Assembly (NCBI GenBank): GCA_022360955.1
Contig: JAKSBV010000203.1
Span: forward strand, 1-64,000
Length of the DNA stretch: 64,000 nucleotides
DNA from: Bacillota bacterium
Lineage (GTDB): Bacteria; Bacillota; Clostridia; SK-Y3
Reading direction: 5' to 3'
A program made the translations under genes and the position numbers. Positions 16,895 through 25,176 of this stretch are shown here, in pieces. The notes under the pieces are model-generated. The model worked only from the letters and a program-made list of their open reading frames with translations. It was not told the DNA's origin and did not search any database. Position 1 is the stretch's first letter. Every line of letters begins with the position of its first letter.

Positions 16895-17597
16895 GGTCAT
16901 GAAATCTTTTCAAATTAATGTGGGAGCACCATTGACGGTTGATCCTATTGATGTTGAACAGACACAAAACGAACAATCTCCGGCTGATGAGGCACGGCAA
17001 TTAGTGGACGATGCTTGTGCGGAAGCGGAAAAAACAATTAATGATGCCAATAAAATGGCTGAAAAAATATTGGAAGATGCCCGGCAACAGGCTGAAAAGA
17101 TGCGATTAACGGTCTTAGAACAGGCTAGAGAAGAAGGATACCGGCAGGGGCATGAGGAAATTACGCAAAAAGCGGAATCTTTACTTAAGGAAGCAGAGGA
17201 AATCAGGGAAAGGGCGCAGCAAGAATATCAGGCCTTGTTGGAATCGGCAGAAAAAGATATTGTGGACCTTGTTTTAGACATTACCCAAAAGGTTATTGGT
17301 GATGAAGTCGAATCCAGACCTGAGGCTGTTCATTCACTGGTAGTTCAGACGCTGCATAAATGTAAAGGTGCTGAAACCGTCATTATAAGAGTTTCACCAT
17401 CGGATTACGAAACCGTCAGACAAAATAAAGATGCGATTATCCAGCAAAGCGCATTTTCCGGAGAAGTTACCGTCAAAAAGGATCTGTCACTCAAATCCGG
17501 AGGGTGTATTGTAGAGACCCCCGGCGGGAAAATCGATGCCGGCTTTCGGACACAGCTTAAAGGGATTGAGGAAGCATTTAATGAGTTGTTGAATTAG
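16878..17597 (+). CDS. fliH: Flagellar export ATPase regulator FliH
   Basis: FliH dimers hold the ATPase FliI inactive and dock it to the C-ring. The 239-residue form has a long coiled-coil rich in A/E/K/Q (about 45-120) and the conserved C-terminal V-ATPase E-like domain (VDLVLDITQKVIGDEVESRPE, GGCIVETPGGKIDAGFRTQL). The start is not certain: ATG 16878 is given, but TTG 16887 (9 nt after GGGGGAG) and ATG 16899 are possible; all overlap or abut the fliG stop. Just before fliI. Confidence 0.92.
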   Translation: MKSLSRVMKSFQINVGAPLTVDPIDVEQTQNEQSPADEARQLVDDACAEAEKTINDANKMAEKILEDARQQAEKMRLTVLEQAREEGYRQGHEEITQKAESLLKEAEEIRERAQQEYQALLESAEKDIVDLVLDITQKVIGDEVESRPEAVHSLVVQTLHKCKGAETVIIRVSPSDYETVRQNKDAIIQQSAFSGEVTVKKDLSLKSGGCIVETPGGKIDAGFRTQLKGIEEAFNELLN

Positions 17598-17599
17598 TA

Positions 17600-17627
17600 G
17601 GGAGTGGGGAGTAGGGCGTGGGGAGTG
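17600..17627 (+). repeat. Heptamer array forming the fliI start region
   Basis: Units GGGAGTG, GGGAGTA, GGGCGTG, GGGAGTG run from three bases after the fliH stop into the first codons of fliI. The array supplies both the GGAG-like ribosome site and the GTG start codon (17618). Confidence 0.75.
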
Positions 17628-18943
17628 CAGAGAAAAGTATTCATTTTGGAAAGTACCGTGAAGCACTGCAAAACAATTGTTTTGTTAAATATTGGGGCAA
17701 GGTTTCCCAGGTAGTGGGGCTTACCATTGAGTCCTGTGGTCCTGCTGTCAATATTGGTGAGCTTTGTTACATCTATACCAGCAAAGGTGCCAGCTATATT
17801 ATGGCAGAAGTCGTGGGATTTAAAGATGATAAGGTATTGCTTATGCCCTTGGGAGATATGAGTGGGATTGGTTCAGGAAGCATGGTCGTTGCTACGGGAC
17901 ATATGCAGCGAGCACGTGTGGGAGAAGCTTTGATAGGCAGAGTCTTGGATGGGCTTGGAAACCCGATAGATGGGAAAGGGCCGCTGGAAGTCAGCCGTTT
18001 TTATCCCGTGAATAATATGCCCCCGGATCCTCTGTCCCGAAGAAGAATTGAGAATCCTTTATCTATGGGGATCAAGGCGATCGATGGGTTGTTAACCATC
18101 GGGAAGGGACAAAGAGTAGGTGTATTTGCAGGAAGTGGCGTAGGGAAGAGTACATTGATGGGGATGGTGGCTCGACATTCTCTTTCCGATGTAAATGTCA
18201 TCGGACTTATCGGAGAAAGAGGCAGGGAAGTAAGGGAGTTTATAGAAAAGGACTTAAGAGAAGAGGGCTTAAAACGATCGGTGATTGTTGTTGCAACTTC
18301 CGACCAGCCTGCTTTGATAAGATTAAAAAGTGCCTTGTTTGTTACGACCATTGCCGAATATTTTCGAGACAAAGGCAAAGATGTTCTTCTTTTGATGGAT
18401 TCCCTGACACGTTTTGCAATGGCACAAAGAGAAGTGGGGTTAGCGATAGGAGAACCACCCGTATCCAGAGGGTATACGCCGTCGGTTTTTGCTGCATTAC
18501 CCAAGCTGTTAGAGCGTGCAGGAAATTCCGCAAATGGTTCCATTACAGGTTTATATACGGTTCTGGTAGACGGGGACGATATGACCGAGCCGGTTACGGA
18601 TACGGCCCGAGGGACTTTAGATGGCCATATTGTCCTATCCAGAAATCTTGCCAATAGAAATCATTATCCTGCTATCGATGTACTGGCAAGTATCAGCAGG
18701 GTGATGGGAGATGTTGTAACAGAGGAACAAGTAAAACTTGCAAACGAAATTAAAAGGGTCATGGCCGTTTATAAAGAAGCGGAGGATCTAATCAATATCG
18801 GTGCTTATATTAAGGGAAGCAATCCTAATATTGATTACGCCATAGAATACATAGAAAGCATCAATCGGTTCTTACGGCAGGACATATACGATCACTTTAC
18901 TTTTGAACAAGTGTTGGAACAAATGAAGGAAGTGCTTAATTAG
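17618..18943 (+). CDS. fliI: Flagellum-specific ATP synthase-like ATPase FliI
   Basis: ATPase of the flagellar type III export apparatus, related to F1-beta. The 441-residue protein has the Walker A loop AGSGVGKST (residues 171-179), Walker B region KDVLLLMDSLTRFAMAQREV, and the typical GEPPVSRGYTPSVFA segment. GTG at 17618 is the only in-frame start near the conserved N-terminus and falls inside a heptamer array, so translation initiation here depends on repeat-derived sequence. Followed by a heptamer-bounded spacer and fliJ. Confidence 0.96.
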   Translation: MGSAEKSIHFGKYREALQNNCFVKYWGKVSQVVGLTIESCGPAVNIGELCYIYTSKGASYIMAEVVGFKDDKVLLMPLGDMSGIGSGSMVVATGHMQRARVGEALIGRVLDGLGNPIDGKGPLEVSRFYPVNNMPPDPLSRRRIENPLSMGIKAIDGLLTIGKGQRVGVFAGSGVGKSTLMGMVARHSLSDVNVIGLIGERGREVREFIEKDLREEGLKRSVIVVATSDQPALIRLKSALFVTTIAEYFRDKGKDVLLLMDSLTRFAMAQREVGLAIGEPPVSRGYTPSVFAALPKLLERAGNSANGSITGLYTVLVDGDDMTEPVTDTARGTLDGHIVLSRNLANRNHYPAIDVLASISRVMGDVVTEEQVKLANEIKRVMAVYKEAEDLINIGAYIKGSNPNIDYAIEYIESINRFLRQDIYDHFTFEQVLEQMKEVLN

Positions 18944-19078
18944 TGGGGAGTGGGGAGGTTGGAGTAGGGAGAATTTTTGAGGGTTAAATGTACGAAGGTC
19001 CGTATAAAATGTTTATGGCGAAATATATGGTTTGTTTTCGGAGGTTTTCTCTCCCCACCCCTCACTCCCGACTCCCCA
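18943..19078 (+). repeat. Heptamer-bounded element between fliI and fliJ
   Basis: Left arm GTGGGGA, GTGGGGA, GGTTGGA, GTAGGGA (18943-18970) starts at the last base of fliI. Right arm CTCCCCA, CCCCTCA, CTCCCGA, CTCCCCA (19051-19078). The arms are mutually complementary in large part and enclose an 80-base AT-rich core; the fliJ ribosome site follows directly. Confidence 0.75.
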
Positions 19079-19100
19079 CTAACATAGGAGGTTTTCTAAG

Positions 19101-19541
19101 ATGACACAGTTTCATTACCGTTTGCAGTCCGTGTTAAATGTCAGAGAGCAGTTGGAAGATGATGCAAAAAATAAGCTTGCCGGCCAGGTGAGAAAGCTGA
19201 ATGAAGAAGAAAAAAGGCTTAAAACGATTCACGGTGAAAAGGATAAGTGTTTTGCCAATATTGTAAAGATGAGTGGTGAGGGCGTAAACGTGGCGAAACT
19301 GTGCCAATATAACCATTACCTTTCGTCCATTAACGGCAGATTGGACCAGCAGGTGCAAAGTGTCAATCAAGCGTCTCAAAATGTCGATATACATAGAGAG
19401 AAACTTATTGAAGCGGCAAAAGATAAAAAGATACTGGAAACCCTAAAAGAAAAAGAACTCCAGACCTTTTTACAGGAGCAATTGAAAAAGGAAGAGAAAA
19501 GAATAGATGAAGTATTAAGTTATAAGTATACTGTGAAATAG
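19101..19541 (+). CDS. fliJ: Flagellar export chaperone-like protein FliJ
   Basis: FliJ links the ATPase ring to the export gate FlhA and escorts chaperones. It is 146 residues, nearly all charged helix with a predicted coiled coil (about 10-140), the usual FliJ picture; starts FHYRLQSVLNVREQLEDDAK. GGAGG is 9 nt before the ATG. Little sequence is strictly conserved in the family, so the call relies on the start motif, length and its place after fliI. Confidence 0.93.
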   Translation: MTQFHYRLQSVLNVREQLEDDAKNKLAGQVRKLNEEEKRLKTIHGEKDKCFANIVKMSGEGVNVAKLCQYNHYLSSINGRLDQQVQSVNQASQNVDIHREKLIEAAKDKKILETLKEKELQTFLQEQLKKEEKRIDEVLSYKYTVK

Positions 19542-19551
19542 GAGGAAGCAG

Positions 19552-20349
19552 ATGCCAGTGCCCCAAATGACTAGCTCACAGCGTGAAAAACAAAGGTCCG
19601 ATCATGACCAGCATATTATAATGAAGGCGCTTTTGGTGATTGTTATTTTACTATTGATAGGTTTGCCTGTTTTGCTGATTAAGTTTGATGTAAGAGGCAT
19701 CGGAGAGAAGACAAGGCCTTTGATCGAGGATATACCTTATGTACAAAACATTCTTCCGCCCATACCGGACCCGGAAGACCCCCAATATATGAACAAAGGG
19801 GAGTTAACGCAAAGGTATCTCACGTATAAGGAAGATTATGAAAAGTTAAGCAAAGAAGCCGAGCAATTAAAACAAGAACTGCAAGATATTACCGATATCA
19901 GACAAAACTATCAAAAATTCTTAGAGGATCAAAAAAACCTTGAAGAAAAGGAGAAAACTTTACAGCAAGAGAGCCAACAGCTGGAACAGGATAGAGAAAA
20001 TTTTTTCAATGACATCAAAGATGAAAAGAAAACCGATTTTAAAGAATACTATGAAAAAATAGAAAAGGAAAAAGCACAGGAACTGTATGAAGCGATTTTG
20101 ACGGAAGAAAAAACAGATCAACAGGTGAAAAGCTATGTTTCTTATTATGAAAAGATGGAAGCAGAAAATGCTGCAAAAATATTCGATGAAATGGGTTCTT
20201 CCAAATTGGATTTGATTGTAAGTATTGTAAAAGCAATGAACAAGGAAAAAGCGGCAGAGATCCTTTCTTCCATGGATGTATCCCTTGCGGCAAGAATTGC
20301 GGATCGATTGTCGAAAGAGTACCCGATGGAACTGCAAAGCGGCAGTTAA
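19552..20349 (+). CDS. ylxF: YlxF/MotE-like flagellar cluster protein
   Basis: A 265-residue protein with a membrane anchor near residues 25-45 (ALLVIVILLLIGLPVLLI), a long glutamate/lysine-rich coiled coil (about 85-180) and a C-terminal part similar to the MgtE N-terminal helical repeat (YYEKMEAENAAKIFDEM, KAAEILSSMDVSLAARI). This is the layout of YlxF in Bacillus and of MotE, a chaperone-like partner of MotC in alpha-proteobacteria. Its role in Firmicutes motility is not settled. Begins 10 nt after fliJ, with GGAGG upstream. Confidence 0.88.
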   Translation: MPVPQMTSSQREKQRSDHDQHIIMKALLVIVILLLIGLPVLLIKFDVRGIGEKTRPLIEDIPYVQNILPPIPDPEDPQYMNKGELTQRYLTYKEDYEKLSKEAEQLKQELQDITDIRQNYQKFLEDQKNLEEKEKTLQQESQQLEQDRENFFNDIKDEKKTDFKEYYEKIEKEKAQELYEAILTEEKTDQQVKSYVSYYEKMEAENAAKIFDEMGSSKLDLIVSIVKAMNKEKAAEILSSMDVSLAARIADRLSKEYPMELQSGS

Positions 20350-20401
20350 GCATGAATAGACGTACCCGTTATTTGCTGAGAGTCCCGGAATAAAGGTTTT
20401 G

Positions 20402-20432
20402 AATTTATAGTTAAAGACAATAGCTATAAATT
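20402..20432 (+). other. AT-rich hairpin before fliK
   Basis: AATTTATAG (20402-20410) pairs with CTATAAATT (20424-20432), 13-nt loop, in the 129-bp spacer between ylxF and fliK. There is no T-tract; function unknown. Confidence 0.35.
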
Positions 20433-20478
20433 TTAAAACATAAATGAGTCTTGTGTTGAAAGGAGGTGAAAAGAAGAT

Positions 20479-21954
20479 ATGCGTAACCATTTCGCTGTAG
20501 ATTTTTCTGTTGATTCCCCTTATAGCAACAAAGCTGTACCCAAAAGACGGAGCAGCAAGGCTTATGACAATGCCTCAAAAGACTTTAAAGGTATTTTGAC
20601 CAGCACGACTAAAAGCAATCAGTCCCGCAGGACCAATGGAACGGAGCCTAAATACGCTTCCGCCATTGAAAAATGGGACAAAAATGCTTCCAAACAGGGC
20701 GTATCCTGCGAAAAAACTTTCGCGAAAAAGCATGACTTGACGCACGACACTGTGCAGGAGGTAGAAGCAGAAGATAATGCAGTACATCAAGTCATAGCGG
20801 AAGAGCTTGACAAAGAGGCGGTCGCTTATTTGGCTGAGCTTACCGGGATGAGTATTGAGTTGATTGAGAAAATCCTAAATGGTGAAAAGGAAGCTTTAGC
20901 TTTAGGGGAGCAAAATTTGTTGCCTGAAGTTCAAAAGCTGGTGACCGTATTAAAAGATGATCTAACCCTTACGGCATCGCATAAGATGATGCTGCTGGAG
21001 AAAGTCGAAAAGCTAGTCAATGAAATGGCGATTTCCTCAGTGTCGGACAACGGCGACATGCAGCAGGCAGCCGAAAGTACACTGAAACAATTGCAGCAGG
21101 AGTTGGCTGCGATAAAGCAGCAGCTGGAAGGTCTTGCAAACGTACATACGCTTATACAAGAAGGCATTAACGAAGCAGCCATGCAGATCAATATGCAGGA
21201 GGCGCAGCAGCGTAATATGCAGGAGGCACAACAGCAGACCGCTATGCAGGATAGCGATGGTACGGAAGGCGAGTCAAAAGAGCAGACCGCTGTTTTGGGA
21301 GCAGATGCAAAAGCCTCACAAGAAGAAGGCAGTGAGCAAAAGGGTGACGCCTCGGAACAGAAGGGTTCTAATTTGGACAAAAAATTCCAAGTGATCAACC
21401 TTCAAACGAAAGAGGCCGGAACCCAATCCGACCCGGTACCGTTTAATGACGTGATAGACGCAAAAGGCGACATTGATGCTGTTGAGACGGTTACCAAAGC
21501 CTATCGTATGTCGGAAGGCAATAAACCGGATGTATTTAAACAGGTGGTGGAACACGCTAAAGTGGTCGTTCACGATGGGAAATCGGAGATGACGGTACAG
21601 CTGAAGCCGGAAAATCTGGGTAAATTATCATTGGAGATTGTTGCCGAGAGAGGTGTATTGGTAGCAAAATTTGTTGCAGAAAGCCAGCAGGTCAAACAAA
21701 TCATTGAAGCGAATCTGCCGCAGCTTAAGGATGCCTTGGAGAGCCAGGGACTTAATGTTCAGGGTTTTAGTGTATCCGTTGGCGACAACAGTGCACAAAG
21801 AGAAGCCTTTGAAAAGGGAGTGGCCGGACAGGCTCGAAAGAATGTGAAAAGCGGAAATCAGAGCATGGCTGCGATGGGGTTAGAATATGAGGCGGATTAT
21901 ATGGTTGAGAATCCCTATCAGATTTCTGACAGTCGCATTGATTTTATCGCGTAA
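20479..21954 (+). CDS. fliK: Flagellar hook-length control protein FliK
   Basis: Exported ruler that ends hook growth and switches export specificity. The 491-residue protein has a long, low-complexity, Gln/Glu/Lys-rich N-terminal part containing a short internal repeat (NMQEAQQ twice near 237-252), and a conserved C-terminal Flg_hook domain (about 365-445: MTVQLKPENLGKLSLEIVAE, then NLPQLKDALESQGL). The long variable N-terminus is typical. An AAAGGAGGTGA site lies before the ATG at 20479, at a slightly long spacing. Its 3' end is followed 13 nt later by flgD. Confidence 0.93.
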   Translation: MRNHFAVDFSVDSPYSNKAVPKRRSSKAYDNASKDFKGILTSTTKSNQSRRTNGTEPKYASAIEKWDKNASKQGVSCEKTFAKKHDLTHDTVQEVEAEDNAVHQVIAEELDKEAVAYLAELTGMSIELIEKILNGEKEALALGEQNLLPEVQKLVTVLKDDLTLTASHKMMLLEKVEKLVNEMAISSVSDNGDMQQAAESTLKQLQQELAAIKQQLEGLANVHTLIQEGINEAAMQINMQEAQQRNMQEAQQQTAMQDSDGTEGESKEQTAVLGADAKASQEEGSEQKGDASEQKGSNLDKKFQVINLQTKEAGTQSDPVPFNDVIDAKGDIDAVETVTKAYRMSEGNKPDVFKQVVEHAKVVVHDGKSEMTVQLKPENLGKLSLEIVAERGVLVAKFVAESQQVKQIIEANLPQLKDALESQGLNVQGFSVSVGDNSAQREAFEKGVAGQARKNVKSGNQSMAAMGLEYEADYMVENPYQISDSRIDFIA

Positions 21955-21967
21955 AAGGGGTGGATAT

Positions 21968-22804
21968 ATGTCTACAAATGCAGTACAAAATAATGGGGGA
22001 ACTGAGTCAGCTTATCAGCCCTTGAATCGAAACACAGGTAATTTGGGAAAAGATGATTTTTTAAACCTATTGGTGACACAATTAAGATATCAAGATCCCT
22101 TAAATCCTATGGATGACAAAGAATTTATTGCCCAGATGGCCCAGTTTACATCTATGGAGCAGATGCAGAATATGAATTTAACCATGACCAATACGATGGC
22201 CTTTGGTATGGTGGGCAAAGAGGTGCGTGCGGTAATTCAGGATGAAGAATCGGGAGAGCTGCAGGAAGTCATAGGTATTGTGGATAGCGTAAGATTAGAC
22301 AAGGGGAAAGCTTATGCGGTGATCGACGGGAGAGATGTACCGGTAGACGATATTACCGATGTCTTTGAAACGTTTCCGGCAGAACCAAGGCAAAAAATTA
22401 CCGATTTTACCAACCTCATTGGTAAAAACGTAACGGCTGTCTTCATTGACGGCAAAAGAGAGCAAAGCATGGAGATTGTAGGCGATGTCAGTGAGCTGAG
22501 CTTGACAAACGGCGTCGTATATTCTCATATGGACAATGTCAATGGGGTGATAGACGATGTGGTATTAAGCGAAGAAGAAGAGGGTTCATTTGTGGATCTC
22601 GAAACCTACTTGGACGGACACATGGATCAAGAAATTACCGCCGTATTAAAGACAACCGTAGAACAAGACGGAGAAACGGTTACACGTAAAGTGACGGTAA
22701 AAGGTATTTTGAGAAGTGTGACGCAGGATCCGGGAAGTGGGGAACTATCCGTTAGGCTGGACGATATTAGAGTGCCTGCAAATAATGTAGTGAATATAAA
22801 GTAG
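21968..22804 (+). CDS. flgD: Hook-capping protein FlgD with enlarged C-terminus
   Basis: FlgD caps the growing hook and is needed for hook assembly. The conserved N-terminal domain is clear (GKDDFLNLLVTQLRYQDPLNP then FIAQMAQFTSMEQM). The 278-residue length exceeds many clostridial FlgD proteins because the C-terminal part holds three similar modules at about residues 81-135, 150-210 and 219-278, each running from a K/E-V/I-x-AV start to a G-x-V/I-x-x-V strand and a VDDI/LDDI-like end. ATG at 21968 is chosen; the open frame extends upstream into fliK but without a site. GGGGTGG is 6-8 nt before it. Confidence 0.94.
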   Translation: MSTNAVQNNGGTESAYQPLNRNTGNLGKDDFLNLLVTQLRYQDPLNPMDDKEFIAQMAQFTSMEQMQNMNLTMTNTMAFGMVGKEVRAVIQDEESGELQEVIGIVDSVRLDKGKAYAVIDGRDVPVDDITDVFETFPAEPRQKITDFTNLIGKNVTAVFIDGKREQSMEIVGDVSELSLTNGVVYSHMDNVNGVIDDVVLSEEEEGSFVDLETYLDGHMDQEITAVLKTTVEQDGETVTRKVTVKGILRSVTQDPGSGELSVRLDDIRVPANNVVNIK

Positions 22805-22816
22805 AGTGGTGATGTT

Positions 22817-23209
22817 ATGCGAGATAAGCCCCTATTGACCAACAGGGTGCTTACCACCGGCAAGCCGATTTTCCCGGCCGCGCCCAATAGGAAAAAAGGA
22901 ACGAGCGGTGAAGGCGGATTTAATCATATCCTTCGGGAAGCGGTAGATAAGTCAAAAAAGGTTACATTTTCAAAGCACGCGGAAGCGCGTTTGAGTGCCA
23001 GAAATATTAAAATTACCGCCGCACAGATGCAGAAAATCGACGATGCGGTTGCAAAAGCCGATGAGAAGGGTGTAAGAGAATCATTGGTGCTCATGGATAA
23101 CCTTGCTTTGGTGGTAAGCGTGAGGAACAAAACGGTCATTACAGCTATCCATAACGAAGAGATGAAGGAAAATGTTTTTACAAATATTGACGGTGCAGTC
23201 ATTGTCTAA
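22817..23209 (+). CDS. Flagellar operon protein, TIGR02530 family
   Basis: A 130-residue protein of the small family found next to flgD/flgE in Firmicutes (TIGR02530). The conserved part is KVTFSKHAEARLSARNI, then DDAVAKADEKGVRESLVLMD and a C-terminal NVFTNIDGAVIV. The molecular function is unknown; a hook or rod assembly role is inferred from constant gene position. ATG at 22817 is 12 nt after flgD. Confidence 0.88.
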   Translation: MRDKPLLTNRVLTTGKPIFPAAPNRKKGTSGEGGFNHILREAVDKSKKVTFSKHAEARLSARNIKITAAQMQKIDDAVAKADEKGVRESLVLMDNLALVVSVRNKTVITAIHNEEMKENVFTNIDGAVIV

Positions 23210-23311
23210 TAGCCGGACCTAGCAAGGAGGCTACACATTCCCGAATGACGGACGGAATGTCTGGATCCGACAGACGCACCTGAGCAGCGAACAAAAGGAG
23301 GTCAATGCATT

Positions 23312-24691
23312 ATGATGCGATCAATGTTTTCCGGCGTATCCGGATTGAGAGCGCACCAAACCAGAATGGATGTTATTGGTAACAATATAGCCAATGTCAA
23401 TACAGTAGGGTTCAAATCCAGTAGAGTAACATTTCAAGAAGTTTTTAGTCAAACCATTAGGGGTTCTTCCGCGCCGGACAATGCCACCGGTCAAGGCGGC
23501 ACCAATCCCATGCAGATAGGACTGGGCATATCGGTGGGTTCTATCGATAACCTGTTTACCCCCGGAAGTGAGGAAAGAACGAATAATCCAAACGATGTTT
23601 CTATTGAAGGAGATGGTTTCTTCATTGTAAGAGGGAATAATGCGGAGAGCTATAAGTTTAGCCGTGCCGGCAATATCACACAGGATGACTATGGCAACCT
23701 GATGATTGGCAGCATGAGGCTTTACGGCTGGCAGACGCGTAAAGAAGGCAGCAAGACGGAATTCGATACCGAGCAAGCATTGCAGCCGTTGAACCTATTT
23801 ACCGATCCCTCGAATGGAAACAAGAGGGTGCTTGGAGCCACTGAGACAACGTCTGCCAAGTTTTCAGGGAATTTGGATTGTTCTTATGCTGGGTTAGATT
23901 CTGCTAACCCTAGTCTAGCACTGCCAGGTGCAGGTAGTTCTCTAGCGGATATTGAGAACGCAGTACAAAATACGCCTGATATTGAAACCTTTACCGTACC
24001 CTATAAGATATATGATAAGCTGGGGAATGATTACACGATAAGCGTAACTTTTGTAAAAAATGAAGTTGACGGCAGTACTACGGAATGGTTCTGGTATTCG
24101 GATGACGGCACGGACCCACCGGCTCAAGGAATGATAGCATTTGATGGCGGCGGAGAAATTATTAATGATCTGAATACCCATCCTAATCATCCTGTTGAAA
24201 ACGAGCTACTAGTCACTCCGAGTGCAGATAAAGGGACCGATCCTTTTACGGTTGTATTGGATTTCTCCAATTTGACCCAATACAACAGCCAGAGTAGTGT
24301 TAAAGCAACACAGGTGGACGGCTATCCGCCGGGAGAATATGTAGGACATAGCATCGGCTCCGATGGGGTTATTACGGCCCTTTATACAAACAACCAGCAG
24401 CAGGCGCTGGGGATGATCGCATTGGCTTATTTTGAGAACCCTGCCGGTCTGGAAAAGATAGGTGGCAATTTATACCTTCCTACCAGTAATTCCGGTGACT
24501 TTCAGAAGGGTTATAAGCCAGGATCGGCAAGCGTAGGGAAATTAAAGCCCGGTACCCTTGAAATGTCCAATGTGGATTTAGCCAAAGAATTTACCGATAT
24601 GATCACCACACAAAGGGGATTTCAGGCAAATTCAAGAATCATTACAACTTCCGACGAAATGTTACAGGAGCTTGTAAATCTTAAGAGATAA
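23312..24691 (+). CDS. flgE: Flagellar hook protein FlgE
   Basis: Subunit of the hook. The 459-residue protein has the N-terminal export/packing motif (MFSGVSGLRAHQTRMDVIGN, then NVNTVGFKSSR), the middle hook domains and the C-terminal FTDMITTQRGFQANSRIITT helix. Two adjacent ATG codons (23312, 23315) are possible; AAGGAGG is at 23295-23301. The 102-bp spacer before it contains an extra AAGGAGG and an ACATTCC/GGAATGT hairpin. Confidence 0.97.
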   Translation: MMRSMFSGVSGLRAHQTRMDVIGNNIANVNTVGFKSSRVTFQEVFSQTIRGSSAPDNATGQGGTNPMQIGLGISVGSIDNLFTPGSEERTNNPNDVSIEGDGFFIVRGNNAESYKFSRAGNITQDDYGNLMIGSMRLYGWQTRKEGSKTEFDTEQALQPLNLFTDPSNGNKRVLGATETTSAKFSGNLDCSYAGLDSANPSLALPGAGSSLADIENAVQNTPDIETFTVPYKIYDKLGNDYTISVTFVKNEVDGSTTEWFWYSDDGTDPPAQGMIAFDGGGEIINDLNTHPNHPVENELLVTPSADKGTDPFTVVLDFSNLTQYNSQSSVKATQVDGYPPGEYVGHSIGSDGVITALYTNNQQQALGMIALAYFENPAGLEKIGGNLYLPTSNSGDFQKGYKPGSASVGKLKPGTLEMSNVDLAKEFTDMITTQRGFQANSRIITTSDEMLQELVNLKR

Positions 24692-24704
24692 TGTACAGGG
24701 GGGA

Positions 24705-24770
24705 CGGTTCACAGTCGACAGCTTAGAAAGTTGATCGGTTGGGCTGTGGACCGCTCACCGTAAGCCCTGA
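24705..24770 (+). repeat. Diverged heptamer-type inverted segment after flgE
   Basis: ACGGTTCACAGTCGACAGC (from about 24714) and GCTGTGGACCGCTCACCGT (from about 24743) are partly complementary arms about 20 bases long, resembling the heptamer-bounded elements but with poorly kept units. Confidence 0.35.
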
Positions 24771-24857
24771 AAGGCACCGCTAAGCTTGTAAGACCGGCCT
24801 TTGCGGAAAATCTCGAATTTTCCAACTTCTTGTTGTGATATAAAGGTGGTTTATGTT

Positions 24858-25094
24858 ATGATAAAGGTGACCCGCTTTAATGGAAAAATTTTTTATGTGA
24901 ATTGCGATTTAATAGAATTCTTGGAGTCGACGCCCGATACCGTAATTACTACCACAACAGGTAAAAAAATAGTTGTGTCGGAATCTGTCGAAGAAGTTAT
25001 TCATAGAATTATCCAATTTAAAGGCAAGATTTATTGTTACAAAGAGCAAGAATTTGAAAAAGCTCAGTCTCCTGAGTCTGCAGCCGAAAGTTAA
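24858..25094 (+). CDS. flbD: Flagellar protein FlbD (swarming motility family)
   Basis: A 78-residue protein of the FlbD family found between flgE and motA in Firmicutes. Conserved features are MIKVTRFNGKIFYVNCDLIE, the TPDTVITTTTGKKIVV loop and VEEVIHRI. It is cytoplasmic; its activity is not known. ATG at 24858 has AAAGGTGG 7 nt upstream; a longer in-frame extension to 24801 has no site. Confidence 0.93.
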   Translation: MIKVTRFNGKIFYVNCDLIEFLESTPDTVITTTTGKKIVVSESVEEVIHRIIQFKGKIYCYKEQEFEKAQSPESAAES

Positions 25095-25176
25095 ATCCGG
25101 ATGCGGAAAAAACAAGCGTGATATAGTATGGCATATAGATTGAACATGAAAAAGAGTTTGTATTTTATGAAGGTAT

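Noticed and set aside
18001-18654. 217-codon minus-strand frame over fliI
   Set aside because: Antisense to conserved ATPase codons, arginine/serine-rich shadow with no start site.
17600-19078. CRISPR array
   Set aside because: The repeats are 7-base tandem units without spacers of constant length, and no cas gene is present anywhere in the window.
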